Assembly: GCF_000807855.2 (NCBI RefSeq)
Contig: NZ_JRYR02000001.1
Location: forward strand, 305,982-369,981
DNA length: 64,000 nt
Reading direction: 5' to 3'
DNA from: Flammeovirga pacifica
GTDB taxonomy: Bacteria > Bacteroidota > Bacteroidia > Cytophagales > Flammeovirgaceae
Part shown: piece after piece, positions 10,701-20,160 of the stretch
Layout: the number at the start of each line of letters is the position of its first letter
Numbering within the stretch: the first letter of the stretch is position 1
The notes under the pieces: generated by a model
What the model saw: only the letters and a program-made list of their open reading frames with translations
Database searches by the model: none
What the model was told of the DNA's origin: nothing
Position numbers and translations under genes: made by a program

Positions 10701-13700
10701 TGTTAATTTAATAGTGTAATCACCTGCATGTATTAATGAATCAATTGCAAGGGTAGAATTATAGTTAGAAATATCCTTAAAAGTGCCATCTTCTTGTTTC
10801 TTTAACCAGGCATAATTACTAGCATAATAACCATTATCATTTAAGTTGTAAGTAACAAGACTAGTGATGACATAGCTTTTTTCAATTACATCAAACGGTG
10901 TGGCTGGATTATAATTGATTAAAGGAGATATACCAGGGATAAAATCGTAAAACTGATCAAAATACAGATAATTATTATCAGCATTGATTGTCACGTCTTG
11001 ATACTCTCCAGGTAGTAACTCACCACCTTGTTCTAACTCAAGTGGACCAATAGGAAATTCTCCCTCACCTTCTCCTTCTCCTCGATCAAGGAATTCCAAG
11101 TTGCCATTTAATGTCATTAGGTCCCAAGCATCGATGTTTTTATCTTCAATATGAATAGCTTCTAATTCACCATATTCATTAAGATCTATAATATTCTCCA
11201 TTCCTTCGAAATCAGCCATATCACCTGACCAAGAAGATAAATCTTCAGGAGACCAAGTTACTCCAAAATTGGATGTAAAATCTCCTGTTCTAAACTCAAG
11301 TGAAGATAAGAAATTGGTTAGAGGAGTAAGATCTTCTGAAACTATGAACCCTGTTGGTAAGTAATCATACACTGTTGTAACAGTTGGTGTAATAAGAGAA
11401 GTATACACTTCATGTTTAATATAGGTTTCAATAGTAAATCTTCCTGGTGTGCCTGAGATGACATCTGAGAATTCTGTCGTAGGGATTTTAACCAAAGTAA
11501 AATGAAGACTTGCCTCGGTTTGTGGATCTGTTATTGTCCTTTCTTCTATTTCAAAATTGGTAATTTCGGCTCCTAGGTATTTAACAACAGGTATTTCCTC
11601 TTTATCTAAATTTCTGAGATTACCAGTGATTGGATCAGTCACACTTAAAGATATTTCTACATACTCTGTGTCATCGTTAATTATATTTCTTTCAGTAATA
11701 TAATTATCTATGTCAACTACAAGTTTAGCACTAGCATTATGGTCTTTAACAATGTGTTTAATTGCGCCACTGTTATTTCCTAAGTCATTACCATTAATTA
11801 CATATAGTGTATCACCAATAGATGAAATAAGTCCGATGTCAGCACCAATTAAATATGGTCTTTTCTGAGTAGGGTTGTTTTTGATATTCAATTGAGAAGG
11901 GAACATCATTGGGCTAATCCCTAAAAATTCTCCTACTTCAAGTTCGAAAGGTCTCGCATCAGCTTTTACAGCACCGTCTAATTGTTCACCTAGAACTTCT
12001 AGAGTAACAAATTCTCCTAAGTAGATACCTGTGGTGTTTTTTGCAAATAGGCTATCTTTTATTGTTGCTGATGAAGCAAAAGTGAAATTTCCTGTCTCTT
12101 TAATTTTTAAACTAGTTAAATCATATGGAAATTCTCCACCAAAAGCCAATGTATAATCTCTTCGAAGACCATCAGATGTGTTGTCAAAGATTAAATTACC
12201 ACCTTGTTGTATTGTACTTCCATTAGAAAGAGAGAAAGTGTTCGTAAAAGTGACTGTGTCTGAAGGATGTTCTACTTTAAAACTACCATTTGTAACTTTT
12301 ACAGAAGGACTGATGATGACATTACGAGGTATATCGCCTTTAGCAATATTAAAACTAGAATAATCAATTGAAGCATTGACTTTATCATTTGTTGTAATGT
12401 GATCTCCTTTAAATGTTAGAACAGGTTCAGGCTGACCTACAGCCAAAGATTGAGTGTAATCACCTGACAAATTGTTATCAAGATGTAAATGATTATTGAT
12501 AATTAGATTTACATAGTCAGTAACAAAGGTACTCGTTGAATTAGTAGTTAAACTATTTAATTCAAATACGGGTGGCGAAGCAGGGTAAGATTCTAGATTT
12601 GATGAAGTAATAAAGTTAGCAGCAGTTTCAATAGTCATTTCATTGAAAATATTATTACTAAAGTCATCGTGTGAAACATCATGTTTAACAAAAATAATGT
12701 CTTTTAAATTAGAAGGATGACCTGTAATATCCCAAATATTTTGTCCCAAATACCCGTCTTCTGTAGAGGTAAATACTTTACCGTAATTTGAAGTGATGAC
12801 TTCTAAATCATAAGCTTCGGCAAGAACAGGCTCTAAAGCATTAAATGTTACATTGTCTAGTGTTCCTGAAGCATCTACTAAAAAATCTACTCCACCAATT
12901 ATAGCTTTTGAATGTATTTTTAATTCATTACCATTAGAAAAATTAAAACCGGCTTTATCTGTGATTTTTGTACTGATTGAAGCACCGAAATCTTTTACAT
13001 TTTCAGTTCCTTCAACAAACCAACTTTTACCAGGAATTCTTCCATAATCTGATCCTTCAATGTCTTTGATAGGTTCACTGTAAGCATCATAATTATTTAA
13101 ATATAACACGATACCAGTTTCTCCTCCAGAGGAGTAGTTGATTTCATGGACATTTAATTTAAATGAGGCATCCACAAAAGGACCTGGGCCATCTTCCATA
13201 ATTTGTCCTTCTATTGGATAATTAATACTAAATGGTGCAGCTACTTCAGTTTTTAGATCTACTTGAATATGTGAATCGTATCCTGCTACAATAGAAATAG
13301 GTTGGGAACCTCTGATAATATCTTCAGAACCTTGGTAAGCAAGTTTTAAATTAATGGCTTCAAGAGTTAATTTTTCGTAAAGTGTTAATTCATTAGTAAT
13401 ATTGATCACTGCCTCGTTATAATCTAAGTCTGTAATTGTAGTATTTGACTTAGTTAATAAATTATCAAAACTTAATTGACTGATATTACCTAAATTAATA
13501 TAAGATTTTGCATCAGGTGCCCCATTACCCATAATTAAACTTGCATTAGAAGCATCTAGGACATTACCATACACTTTTAGTTCATTATTAATTTGGAGAT
13601 TACCTATAAAGTAAACTATAGCAGAACTTTCGTTAACATCTTCTACTTCTACAAAAGATGAAATAGGACCAGAAACAGAGAAGTTTAAATTTTCATCAGG

Positions 13701-15665
13701 ATAGATTTTAAAACCTTTGGTCTCATCTGGAAAATTAATATTTCCTTCACTATTAAAAGTATGGCTGATAATTATATCATCAAATGAATTGATAAATCCT
13801 TTATTATTCCCTCCAATCTCTAAATAAGTAGAAGAACTATTAATATTTAAATATCCAGTATTAATAATTGAGGGACAAATCAATGTTGTATTCGTACCGG
13901 TTATTGTTAAATTTTGTTTGTTGAGAATACTTTTTGAAATAATTGTGGTATTATCATAAAGGAAAATAAGACCTAAATTGTCTATTAAGTTTGATGTAAT
14001 ACCTCCGCTGCCTTCAATAGGTTCAACTAGATTTAATTGTCCATTTGCATCTATTGTTAATAGATCTAAGTTTACATTATAACCTAATTCAACAAGGTGG
14101 GAAATTAGTACTTCAGCATTTTCGTCTTCAAAAAGGGGAGGCATGCCATTCTTCCAAACGCTTGGGGTATCCCACTCTCCATTCTTTATTGTTGTATATG
14201 GAGCTCTAAATTGTTCAATAGTTTTAGTAGTTGGGTTAGAGAAGAGATAAGTCAGACCTTGAGAGTATACACCACTTCCCAAAGTAGTCCAATCACCAGT
14301 ATGATTAATCTCTGTTTTACCATCAAGAGTAAATTCATAATTGTCGCCTAAACTAAAGAAGGAAACACTTTGGTCAGCTCTAGAAAAGATACTGTATTTT
14401 TCATTACCGATTTTGGCAATTTGTAATTGATTATTACCAGTATTGCCAAGGGTGTTTAATTGAAGAGTACCGCCTGTAACAAGCGAGAATGTTTGATGAT
14501 CTAAAGATAAATATGTTTCGACAACCTCAACACCATTTTTTAGACCAGTAACGTAAATGTAAAATTCATCAAAATCTTCATAAATTTCTACATCAAAAAT
14601 CTTATCATAATTTTCGGCTGTAATCAGTTTATTCTCAAAAATATCATCTCCAGCTTCAAAAGTGATTAAATATAAATTTTGCTTGCCTTCTGAATTAATT
14701 ACATTTAAAGAAGAGGTAGAATTAAGGTTTTGATTGAAGAAATATGGATAAGTTGTTTCAGTGGTACTAATAAACGACTCTTTAGAACTATATCTAATAT
14801 TTGTATCTGTGTAATCTTTTGTAGAGTAAATATAGTTATCGCCAAAAACTTGTAATGCCTTATTTGTTTGGTTATTAAAAAAAGAGAATTCTAAAAACTT
14901 ACCAAAGTTGACAAAATAATTCAAATTTGAAGGAGTAATCGATTCGGTTTCTTTTTCTGTCCAAACTCCATTGTCAATTACATATTTAACTATACGACCT
15001 GTATGTGCGTCATATTGAGGGTCTCCTACATAAATTGTAAAATCATTTTCAAAAGTGATGTGTTGTCCGAATAAACTGATATCATCTTCTACCGCACTAG
15101 GGGTAAAAGAATGGTTTGTGTCATAGGGGTATCCTAATATAGTGCTAGAATCTAATAGCTTCTGATTTACCGTTATGATATCATTTTGAGATGAAACAGT
15201 AGCATAACTCCCATCAATTTGATTTACTTTGATGTAAACGAAAAATTGTCCACTTCCATTTTCTGCTACCCATATCTCGTCGACATTACTAGCTGTTTTT
15301 ACAAAGTTAGTGTTGTTAGAGTCATTATTATTGATATCCACATAACCACTAACTGTAGAAGGGTAAAAGACATAATCATTGCCATCCACATTGATCGTTC
15401 TTTTAGTGTGCTTAATTTCTACATTTTTTTGATGTACAAGAGCATTGTCTTTGTACTCATAGAAATTTATTTCACCATTATCACCATGTGTAATGATTGT
15501 CTTTCCATCAGGCGAATAAGAAATCTTGTTCCCAAATACCCCAGCATTAGGAGATGAGAAATTAGTCAGTTGCTCAAAGTTTTGTCCATAAAGTATTGTA
15601 CTTGAAAAAGCACAAAAAATACTAATAGTTAGAGCAGCAATAAACCTTTTGTATAGTTTATTCAT
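7755..15665 (-). CDS. Giant secreted LRR / Ig-like modular protein with T9SS sorting domain
   Basis: 2,636 residues. A signal peptide (first 28 residues, ending ILYGQ) is followed by a propeller-like N-terminal part. A KNGEWDTPSVWKNG motif near residue 500 then opens a long beta-rich, probably beta-helical region up to about residue 1,650. The C-terminal third repeats a composite module three times: an ILDNN/LHQLF-type helix, a short leucine-rich repeat block (LSLANNNIEDIP, LDLSSLGLTETP, YLDLSNNDLDDED) and an Ig-like domain with a Y/F-x-W-x-K/Y core and D-x-G-x-Y. Two PKD/Ig-like domains and a T9SS type A sorting domain (LNLYPQPANE ... GLYIINIKTTDGQLYHQKIMIS) end the protein. It is probably a surface adhesin or recognition protein; no catalytic motif was found. 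A low-complexity Gly-Glu run is encoded near 11,070. Confidence 0.85.
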   Translation of the reverse strand: MNKLYKRFIAALTISIFCAFSSTILYGQNFEQLTNFSSPNAGVFGNKISYSPDGKTIITHGDNGEINFYEYKDNALVHQKNVEIKHTKRTINVDGNDYVFYPSTVSGYVDINNNDSNNTNFVKTASNVDEIWVAENGSGQFFVYIKVNQIDGSYATVSSQNDIITVNQKLLDSSTILGYPYDTNHSFTPSAVEDDISLFGQHITFENDFTIYVGDPQYDAHTGRIVKYVIDNGVWTEKETESITPSNLNYFVNFGKFLEFSFFNNQTNKALQVFGDNYIYSTKDYTDTNIRYSSKESFISTTETTYPYFFNQNLNSTSSLNVINSEGKQNLYLITFEAGDDIFENKLITAENYDKIFDVEIYEDFDEFYIYVTGLKNGVEVVETYLSLDHQTFSLVTGGTLQLNTLGNTGNNQLQIAKIGNEKYSIFSRADQSVSFFSLGDNYEFTLDGKTEINHTGDWTTLGSGVYSQGLTYLFSNPTTKTIEQFRAPYTTIKNGEWDTPSVWKNGMPPLFEDENAEVLISHLVELGYNVNLDLLTIDANGQLNLVEPIEGSGGITSNLIDNLGLIFLYDNTTIISKSILNKQNLTITGTNTTLICPSIINTGYLNINSSSTYLEIGGNNKGFINSFDDIIISHTFNSEGNINFPDETKGFKIYPDENLNFSVSGPISSFVEVEDVNESSAIVYFIGNLQINNELKVYGNVLDASNASLIMGNGAPDAKSYINLGNISQLSFDNLLTKSNTTITDLDYNEAVINITNELTLYEKLTLEAINLKLAYQGSEDIIRGSQPISIVAGYDSHIQVDLKTEVAAPFSINYPIEGQIMEDGPGPFVDASFKLNVHEINYSSGGETGIVLYLNNYDAYSEPIKDIEGSDYGRIPGKSWFVEGTENVKDFGASISTKITDKAGFNFSNGNELKIHSKAIIGGVDFLVDASGTLDNVTFNALEPVLAEAYDLEVITSNYGKVFTSTEDGYLGQNIWDITGHPSNLKDIIFVKHDVSHDDFSNNIFNEMTIETAANFITSSNLESYPASPPVFELNSLTTNSTSTFVTDYVNLIINNHLHLDNNLSGDYTQSLAVGQPEPVLTFKGDHITTNDKVNASIDYSSFNIAKGDIPRNVIISPSVKVTNGSFKVEHPSDTVTFTNTFSLSNGSTIQQGGNLIFDNTSDGLRRDYTLAFGGEFPYDLTSLKIKETGNFTFASSATIKDSLFAKNTTGIYLGEFVTLEVLGEQLDGAVKADARPFELEVGEFLGISPMMFPSQLNIKNNPTQKRPYLIGADIGLISSIGDTLYVINGNDLGNNSGAIKHIVKDHNASAKLVVDIDNYITERNIINDDTEYVEISLSVTDPITGNLRNLDKEEIPVVKYLGAEITNFEIEERTITDPQTEASLHFTLVKIPTTEFSDVISGTPGRFTIETYIKHEVYTSLITPTVTTVYDYLPTGFIVSEDLTPLTNFLSSLEFRTGDFTSNFGVTWSPEDLSSWSGDMADFEGMENIIDLNEYGELEAIHIEDKNIDAWDLMTLNGNLEFLDRGEGEGEGEFPIGPLELEQGGELLPGEYQDVTINADNNYLYFDQFYDFIPGISPLINYNPATPFDVIEKSYVITSLVTYNLNDNGYYASNYAWLKKQEDGTFKDISNYNSTLAIDSLIHAGDYTIKLTEAESDFRFTVDIEFNLDITPGDADKEILKLILDNAGVVYDDTKPMREWKDDILFNDFGYVVSLNLDDLELTSIPSEVQDLIYLEDLSLANNNIEDIPSFMYEISLSKLNIDNNKLYFDDFDDLSSLEGTSITNTTQKFDTEKKTINVKHGKSITLSPNTSYEVLSYRWEKDDNDLMSNSNTFTIADMRLHHDGIYKLYHSSSVYPGFEFLVYEGTVNHLLGDNDITKLQAILDNNNIEYVVADGFRNWLSNDTDIDSSGHVVHLDLSSLGLTETPSGLSDLTNLISIDLKDNILFYDDLESLGTLLNIVDFIPQNYNETVEIVEVTQYSNYTYDQINIEYNGQLDYNWYYNGEFYARDFELSVENFNLNKEGKYTLMVNETDPKWAGLEYQVATINLIYKSLISEQDSIALHQLFTEMNVDFDDTQRIIEWPNFSFDPETGSIIGLDLNDLEGVSTLSSLINHFDELESLKLYGSNISSLPSELWSLPNLNYLDLSNNDLDDEDITNLGNLINLRTLWLSENNFNTLPDLGNLSQLLYLIANDNDISNLDFGLSSLVNLNFISFAGNQLEDLNIDFSSFNNLTKIDFSRNKISEWTSALPSSLEELILYSNLLETIEGIPTNVQLDIADNYLFFDDFEGYDKSTITKYIPQNYPIYYENVALIEGGAYSVRIPIEIKPEYVFTWYKDGIIQGTFKNNSITLENMSAFDVGIYSCFISHTYWSDLNIKIAEIGVGFDCSDNLTVDVEPTTATDFCFNEEVLATIKTTVNEEDVTYAWYNGEIPMQLQNSASLTIHEVGAYSVRVRNANGCIALSDTIHVTKSDVISTPEIIANGDSLFVSNVYDSYTYAWYLDGELISSGFSSIFYSTFGNYSVEAISENGCSTLSFDYTVGEDDVTSVENDLVQLNLYPQPANEYIFIDNLSQPIEELRAYDISGQLHSLQYNLEQNKTRINTSDLSNGLYIINIKTTDGQLYHQKIMISN

Positions 15666-15869
15666 GTTAGTTATTGAAGTTATAAATTAAAAATTAACTC
15701 AGTCCGTTTTTGTTAACGAATGTTATCGTACCAAAGTTGTGCAATTTAACTTTTATCTTGATAAAATACTATCAAAATTCATCTTGAATTAAAAAATCAA
15801 AAGAAATATCACATTCTGATTTAATTTTGATTAACTTTCTTGTGTTAATGCTAATACAATCAATCAAAA

Positions 15870-16601
15870 ATGAAATTTATATATACGATTTGTCTATTTT
15901 TTGTTTGCTTATTTTTCAATTCATGTAAACAAGAAAGACTACCTCTCCAGAATATTTCTTATTCCCCTACATTAATCAATGAAAAAGTGAAGAGTAATAA
16001 GGAAATGGATCAACTTATTCAACCTTATAAGAAGCAATTAGATGCTGAAATGAATAAAGTGATCGCCTCAGTATCAGAAGATTTAGTGATAAGTAAACCA
16101 ATTAATTTATTAGGAAACTTCTTATGTGATTTATCATTAGATCAAGCTAAGAAAAATGGTTTTGATGCAGATATAGTGTTAATGAATAATGGCGGTCTTA
16201 GAGCCTCAATATATGCTGGGGATATCACTCAAAGAAATGCATTTAAATTGATGCCTTTTGATAACATGTTGGTGGTCGTATCTATGAAAGGTGAGGCCAT
16301 GAAAGAGATGTTTGATTATTTAGCCAAATTTGAAGAACCTACCAGTGGGTTAACAATGGGAATAAAGAATAAAAAACCTATTCAGCCAATGATCAATGGT
16401 AAAAAGTTTGATCCAAACAAAGTGTATACAGTTTTAACTTCGGATTATTTGTATCACGGCGGAGATCAAATGTTTTTCTTTCAAAAAGGTCTGAAAATGG
16501 AGAAAACGGGTTTATTAATGAGAGAAGCAATAATCCAATATTGTTTAGATAAAAAAGTCATTAATGTAGCTCATAATAAGAGGTTGTATCAAACAAAATA
16601 A
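15870..16601 (+). CDS. 5'-nucleotidase C-terminal-domain lipoprotein (split UshA, part 1)
   Basis: 243 residues with a lipoprotein signal (FFNSCK, Cys19). The mature part matches only the C-terminal substrate-binding domain of UshA-type 5'-nucleotidases: LGNFLCDLSLDQAK, NNGGLRASIYAGDIT, the FKLMPFDN block and SDYLYHGGDQM. The metal-binding catalytic domain is absent and is encoded by the next gene, 4 bp downstream. The two products probably form one periplasmic nucleotidase that recovers nucleosides and phosphate from nucleotides. A TAATTTTG sequence at 15822-15829 could be its -7 element. Split nucleotidases of this type occur in Bacteroidota; joint function is inferred. Confidence 0.88.
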   Translation: MKFIYTICLFFVCLFFNSCKQERLPLQNISYSPTLINEKVKSNKEMDQLIQPYKKQLDAEMNKVIASVSEDLVISKPINLLGNFLCDLSLDQAKKNGFDADIVLMNNGGLRASIYAGDITQRNAFKLMPFDNMLVVVSMKGEAMKEMFDYLAKFEEPTSGLTMGIKNKKPIQPMINGKKFDPNKVYTVLTSDYLYHGGDQMFFFQKGLKMEKTGLLMREAIIQYCLDKKVINVAHNKRLYQTK

Positions 16602-16605
16602 ATTT

Positions 16606-17538
16606 ATGCAAAGTAGAAGACAATTTGTAAAAACATTATCGAAATCAACAGCTTTGGGTAGTTTAGGCTTGTTATTACCTTTGGAAGTACTTTCACTTCC
16701 CACCACTCCCACGAAGATCACAATTTTACATACAAACGATACCCACAGTCAAATCGACCCATTTCCTTCAAACCATAAAAAGTACCCAAACATGGCGGGG
16801 ATCTCTAGAAGAATGGCTTTTGTAGACGAAATAAGAAAAACTGAAAAAAATGTTTTACTCTTAGATGCTGGAGATATTTTTCAAGGCACTCCCTACTTCA
16901 ATTTCTTTAAGGGAGAAATAGAGTTCAAGTCTATGAGTACTTTGAAATATGATGCGGCAACCCTTGGTAATCATGATTTTGACAATAAAGTAGATGGCTT
17001 TTCTAAAGTATTACCACATGCTAATTTTGATTTTCTGATTACAAATTATAATTTCAAAAACACTTCCTTAGATGGTAAAACAAAGCCATATAAAATCTTT
17101 AACAAAGGAGATGTTAAGGTAGGTGTTTTTGGTATTGGTATAAAATTGGAAGGGTTAGTTTCAAAATCTTGTTATCAAGAGACTGAATGGGTGAGCGGAA
17201 TTGAAATGGCTCAACAATATAGTCGTCAATTAAAACAGGAAGAAAAGTGCGACTTAGTTATCTGCCTCTCTCACTTAGGGTATAAAGCTTATAGAGAAGG
17301 TGACGAATCTGATTTAATGCTTGCTGAAAAAACAAAAGACATAGATGTGATTATCGGTGGACATTCTCATACTTTTTTAGATGAACCTAAGGTGAAAAAG
17401 AATGCGGAAGGAAAGGGTGTTTTGATTACACAAGTCGGCTATGCAGGGATTAAAGTTGGACGTTTAGATTTTTATTTTGATAAAGGTAAAAAGATTGCTT
17501 ATTCGTCCGATAACTATGATAGTTATGCAGTTATATAA
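16606..17538 (+). CDS. Tat-exported 5'-nucleotidase metallophosphatase domain (split UshA, part 2)
   Basis: 310 residues. The N-terminus carries a twin-arginine signal (SRRQFVK followed by a hydrophobic stretch). The calcineurin-like dimetal phosphoesterase motifs are complete: LHTNDTHSQ, LLDAGDIFQG, TLGNHDFDN, CLSHLGY and GGHSHTFL. It ends where UshA would enter its C-terminal domain, which is supplied by the preceding gene. Tat export implies folding and metal loading in the cytoplasm, whereas its partner is a Sec lipoprotein. The pair starts 4 bp after the partner's stop, so they form an operon. Confidence 0.9.
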   Translation: MQSRRQFVKTLSKSTALGSLGLLLPLEVLSLPTTPTKITILHTNDTHSQIDPFPSNHKKYPNMAGISRRMAFVDEIRKTEKNVLLLDAGDIFQGTPYFNFFKGEIEFKSMSTLKYDAATLGNHDFDNKVDGFSKVLPHANFDFLITNYNFKNTSLDGKTKPYKIFNKGDVKVGVFGIGIKLEGLVSKSCYQETEWVSGIEMAQQYSRQLKQEEKCDLVICLSHLGYKAYREGDESDLMLAEKTKDIDVIIGGHSHTFLDEPKVKKNAEGKGVLITQVGYAGIKVGRLDFYFDKGKKIAYSSDNYDSYAVI

Positions 17539-17585
17539 AAGGGAAACCTTTATATTTTGAATTTTATAGTGCAATTGTGAAAGAA

Positions 17586-18650
17586 ATGAATAGGAGTTTT
17601 GATGTGATAATAATAGGAGGAGGACAATCTGGACTATCTGTTGCATATTATCTTCAGCTTTTAGGAATCGATTATTTGATTATCGATGAAAATGACAAAG
17701 CTGGAGGTTCTTGGAATAGAGGTTGGGACTCTTTGCTATTATTTTCTCCTGGTATTTATTCTTCTCTTTCCGGTTGGATGATTCCGCCTCCTAAAAATAT
17801 TCAATACCCTAGTAAAGACGAATTCGTCGATTATTTAGAGGCGTATGAGAAAAGATATGATATGCCTATTGAAAGAGGTATTACTGTACAAAAAGTAGAG
17901 AACTATTCTAAAGGTTATCATGTTTTCACAGGAAGAGGAGTGATTAATGCCAAAGTAGTCGTTGCTTGTACAGGGGCAACGAGTACGCCTTATATGCCTC
18001 AATATGATGGGATAAGAGATTTTAAAGGTCAGATTTTTCATTCTTATTTCTATAAAAATCCCAGTCAAATAGAAGGGGAGAAAATATTAATAGTTGGAGG
18101 AGGAAACAGTGCTGCTCAAATAGTTGCAGAATTGTCTAAAACAAAAAAGGTACAATGGGCCACAAGAAGACCTCCAAAGTTTTTACCTAATGATGTTGAT
18201 GGTCGTTATTTATTTGATCAGGCAAATAATACCTCTGAAAATGAGAAAATAGAACAAAAGAAATTACTTGGAGATATTGTCATGTTAGATGATGTGATAG
18301 AGGCTAAAAAGAATGGTTTTTTAAATGCTAAGCCCTCTAATTTCACATTTTACGAACAAGGTATAGTTTGGGAAAACAACGAAAAAGAAAATTTTGATGC
18401 TGTTATTTGGTGTACTGGATTTAAACCAAATTTTTCTTTTTTTAAATCCTTAAATATTGTTCAAGACCATAAAATTGAAACAGAAGGCACCAAAATAATT
18501 GGTTACGATGGTCTTTGGGCTGTTGGTTATGGTGATTGGACAGGATATGCCTCAGCAACAATTTATGGAGTTGGTAAAACAGCCAAAAAAACTGTTGAAG
18601 AAATATCAGAATACCTTTTAAACTTTGAAGATTTTGATATTAATTTTTAA
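17586..18650 (+). CDS. FAD/NAD(P)-binding monooxygenase-like flavoprotein
   Basis: 354 residues from ATG 17586; a GTG at 17577 would add three residues, but the ATG directly precedes FDVIIIGGGQSG and is preferred. Two Rossmann motifs are seen: the FAD site IIGGGQSGLS near the N-terminus and an NADPH site IVGGGNSAAQ in the middle. A CTGATSTPYMPQ stretch and CTGFKPNF near the end are typical of the CzcO/Trk-like or flavin-containing monooxygenase group. The substrate cannot be told from the sequence. It lies 47 bp after the nucleotidase pair in the same direction, which may be transcription by proximity rather than a shared pathway. Confidence 0.85.
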   Translation: MNRSFDVIIIGGGQSGLSVAYYLQLLGIDYLIIDENDKAGGSWNRGWDSLLLFSPGIYSSLSGWMIPPPKNIQYPSKDEFVDYLEAYEKRYDMPIERGITVQKVENYSKGYHVFTGRGVINAKVVVACTGATSTPYMPQYDGIRDFKGQIFHSYFYKNPSQIEGEKILIVGGGNSAAQIVAELSKTKKVQWATRRPPKFLPNDVDGRYLFDQANNTSENEKIEQKKLLGDIVMLDDVIEAKKNGFLNAKPSNFTFYEQGIVWENNEKENFDAVIWCTGFKPNFSFFKSLNIVQDHKIETEGTKIIGYDGLWAVGYGDWTGYASATIYGVGKTAKKTVEEISEYLLNFEDFDINF

Positions 18651-18767
18651 AATAATTTTTATTTTTTGAGTACAATCTATTTTATAATCTCTTTACTGTA
18701 TGAGTGAAGAATGCAATAAGACTACTTTTCACATTTTTATAACTCTAATTCTTATTTAACTTTTACT

Positions 18768-19592
18768 ATGAAATTTATTAAAAATTTATTCTATTTACTT
18801 TTATCTATAAGTATTTTAACTAGCTGTGGCTCTTCTGAAAATGAAGATAATATGGATCCAACAACACTGCCATCTACTGATGATAATGATGATGATGATA
18901 CGACCTCAGGAGATGGAGACGGTAGTGCAACAACTGTTATTCCTGATGTTTATAAAAAAATATATGGAGCTACAGATATGTATATTGATGGTGATATGAT
19001 AGTGATTGAAATGGAAGGAATTCCAGATCACAATAGTCCATATTATGAAAATACTTCATGGGCATCTGAAAGGTATGAAGCTTACAATAGTCAGGATTTT
19101 AGAAAAAACCCTAATGTGATTGCTTCTGTTGATCGAACAGTTAGAATGCCTTTGAACCCTGAAGAAGCAAGTAATCATCAAGAAACTCAATTAGGAACAA
19201 TGGGTATTGCGTTAAATGGCGTAGCTTTTTATAATCAATATGCAGGACCGAATAATCAGGCTTTAACAGATGAAATCTTCTCTTTTGATCAATACAATGG
19301 TCATCCTCAAAATGTTGGAGTTTACCATTACCATTTAGAACCGACTTATCTTACATCACAAGATACAGTAGGTAGAGATGGTTTATTAGGATTCTTACTA
19401 GATGGTTTCCCTGTTTACGGACCAATGGAAAATGGATCAGCTGTGAGTAATAATGATTTGGATGATTATCATGGACACTCACATGTTACGTCGGATTATC
19501 CTGACGGAATTTATCACTATCATATCACTTCAGAAGATCCTTACATAAATGGAAATGGATACTATGGTACGCCAGGTACAAGTACTGAGTAG
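18768..19592 (+). CDS. YHYH-domain lipoprotein
   Basis: 274 residues. A lipobox (ILTSC, Cys20) is followed by an Asp-rich disordered linker and a YHYH domain, recognised by GVYHYHLEP and GIYHYHITS plus the LGFLLDGFPVYGPMENG block. The family's biochemical role is not established to my knowledge; the paired histidine motifs suggest metal binding. The gene overlaps the start of a MORN-like lipoprotein, which in turn overlaps an SCO1 gene. This context makes copper or respiratory metal handling in the periplasm a reasonable inference. Confidence 0.88.
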   Translation: MKFIKNLFYLLLSISILTSCGSSENEDNMDPTTLPSTDDNDDDDTTSGDGDGSATTVIPDVYKKIYGATDMYIDGDMIVIEMEGIPDHNSPYYENTSWASERYEAYNSQDFRKNPNVIASVDRTVRMPLNPEEASNHQETQLGTMGIALNGVAFYNQYAGPNNQALTDEIFSFDQYNGHPQNVGVYHYHLEPTYLTSQDTVGRDGLLGFLLDGFPVYGPMENGSAVSNNDLDDYHGHSHVTSDYPDGIYHYHITSEDPYINGNGYYGTPGTSTE

Positions 19593-20160
19593 TACGTTGC
19601 TGATGATATCTTTATTCACTTCTTGCTCTCCCCAGCAAGAAGTGAATGATAACAAGCAAGATTACAGTCAGATAATATTTAATGCTGAGGATATTGCTTT
19701 TAAGCAAAATCAAGGCATAGTATATGTTGATGGTGATGAATTTAATGGGTCTTTGTATTGGTTATACCCCAACTCATTAGATACGCTAAAGGTGAGAAGC
19801 TATTCTAAAGGATTAAAAAATGGGGAATGGAGGAAATACTACCCTACAGGAGTTCTAAAAGAAAAACGGTACTTCAAGATGGGGAAAAAGGAAGGAGAAC
19901 ATATCGGTTATTTCATGAACGGTGATACCCAATTTATTTATCATTTAAAAAATGACGTTTATGAAGGGAACAGTAAAGCATGGACTCAAAATGGCACTTT
20001 AATTAGAGATCAAAATTATAAAAATGGTTTTGAAGAAGGTGCTCAAAAAGTTTGGTATGATAACGGAAAAATAAAGGCCAATTATATCAAAAAAAATGGA
20101 CGCAGATACGGATTATTAGGAACAAAAAATTGTGTAAACGTATATGATGAGACTATTTAA
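19564..20160 (+). CDS. YwqK/MORN-repeat-like lipoprotein
   Basis: 198 residues from ATG 19564, chosen because it gives a normal lipoprotein signal (LFTSC, Cys21); ATGs at 19549 and 19555 would add acidic residues to the n-region. The mature part has repeated G-x-W/x-x-Y-Y/W-x-x-G-x-L/I-K motifs (KNGEWRKYYPTGVLK, GAQKVWYDNGKIK) typical of YwqK-type toxin-antitoxin-annotated MORN proteins. The antitoxin label should not be taken literally here. The gene overlaps the YHYH gene by 29 nt and the SCO1 gene by 17 nt, indicating translational coupling. Confidence 0.75.
   Translation: MVRQVQVLSSTLLMISLFTSCSPQQEVNDNKQDYSQIIFNAEDIAFKQNQGIVYVDGDEFNGSLYWLYPNSLDTLKVRSYSKGLKNGEWRKYYPTGVLKEKRYFKMGKKEGEHIGYFMNGDTQFIYHLKNDVYEGNSKAWTQNGTLIRDQNYKNGFEEGAQKVWYDNGKIKANYIKKNGRRYGLLGTKNCVNVYDETI

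Noticed and set aside
11050-11095. Short tandem repeat in the giant LRR gene
   Set aside because: It is an in-frame Gly-Glu low-complexity run of a few codons; no sign of frameshift or phase variation.
19564-20160. Toxin-antitoxin function for the YwqK-like gene
   Set aside because: YwqK-type proteins are often annotated as antitoxins, but this one is a lipoprotein between YHYH and SCO1 genes with no toxin gene adjacent.
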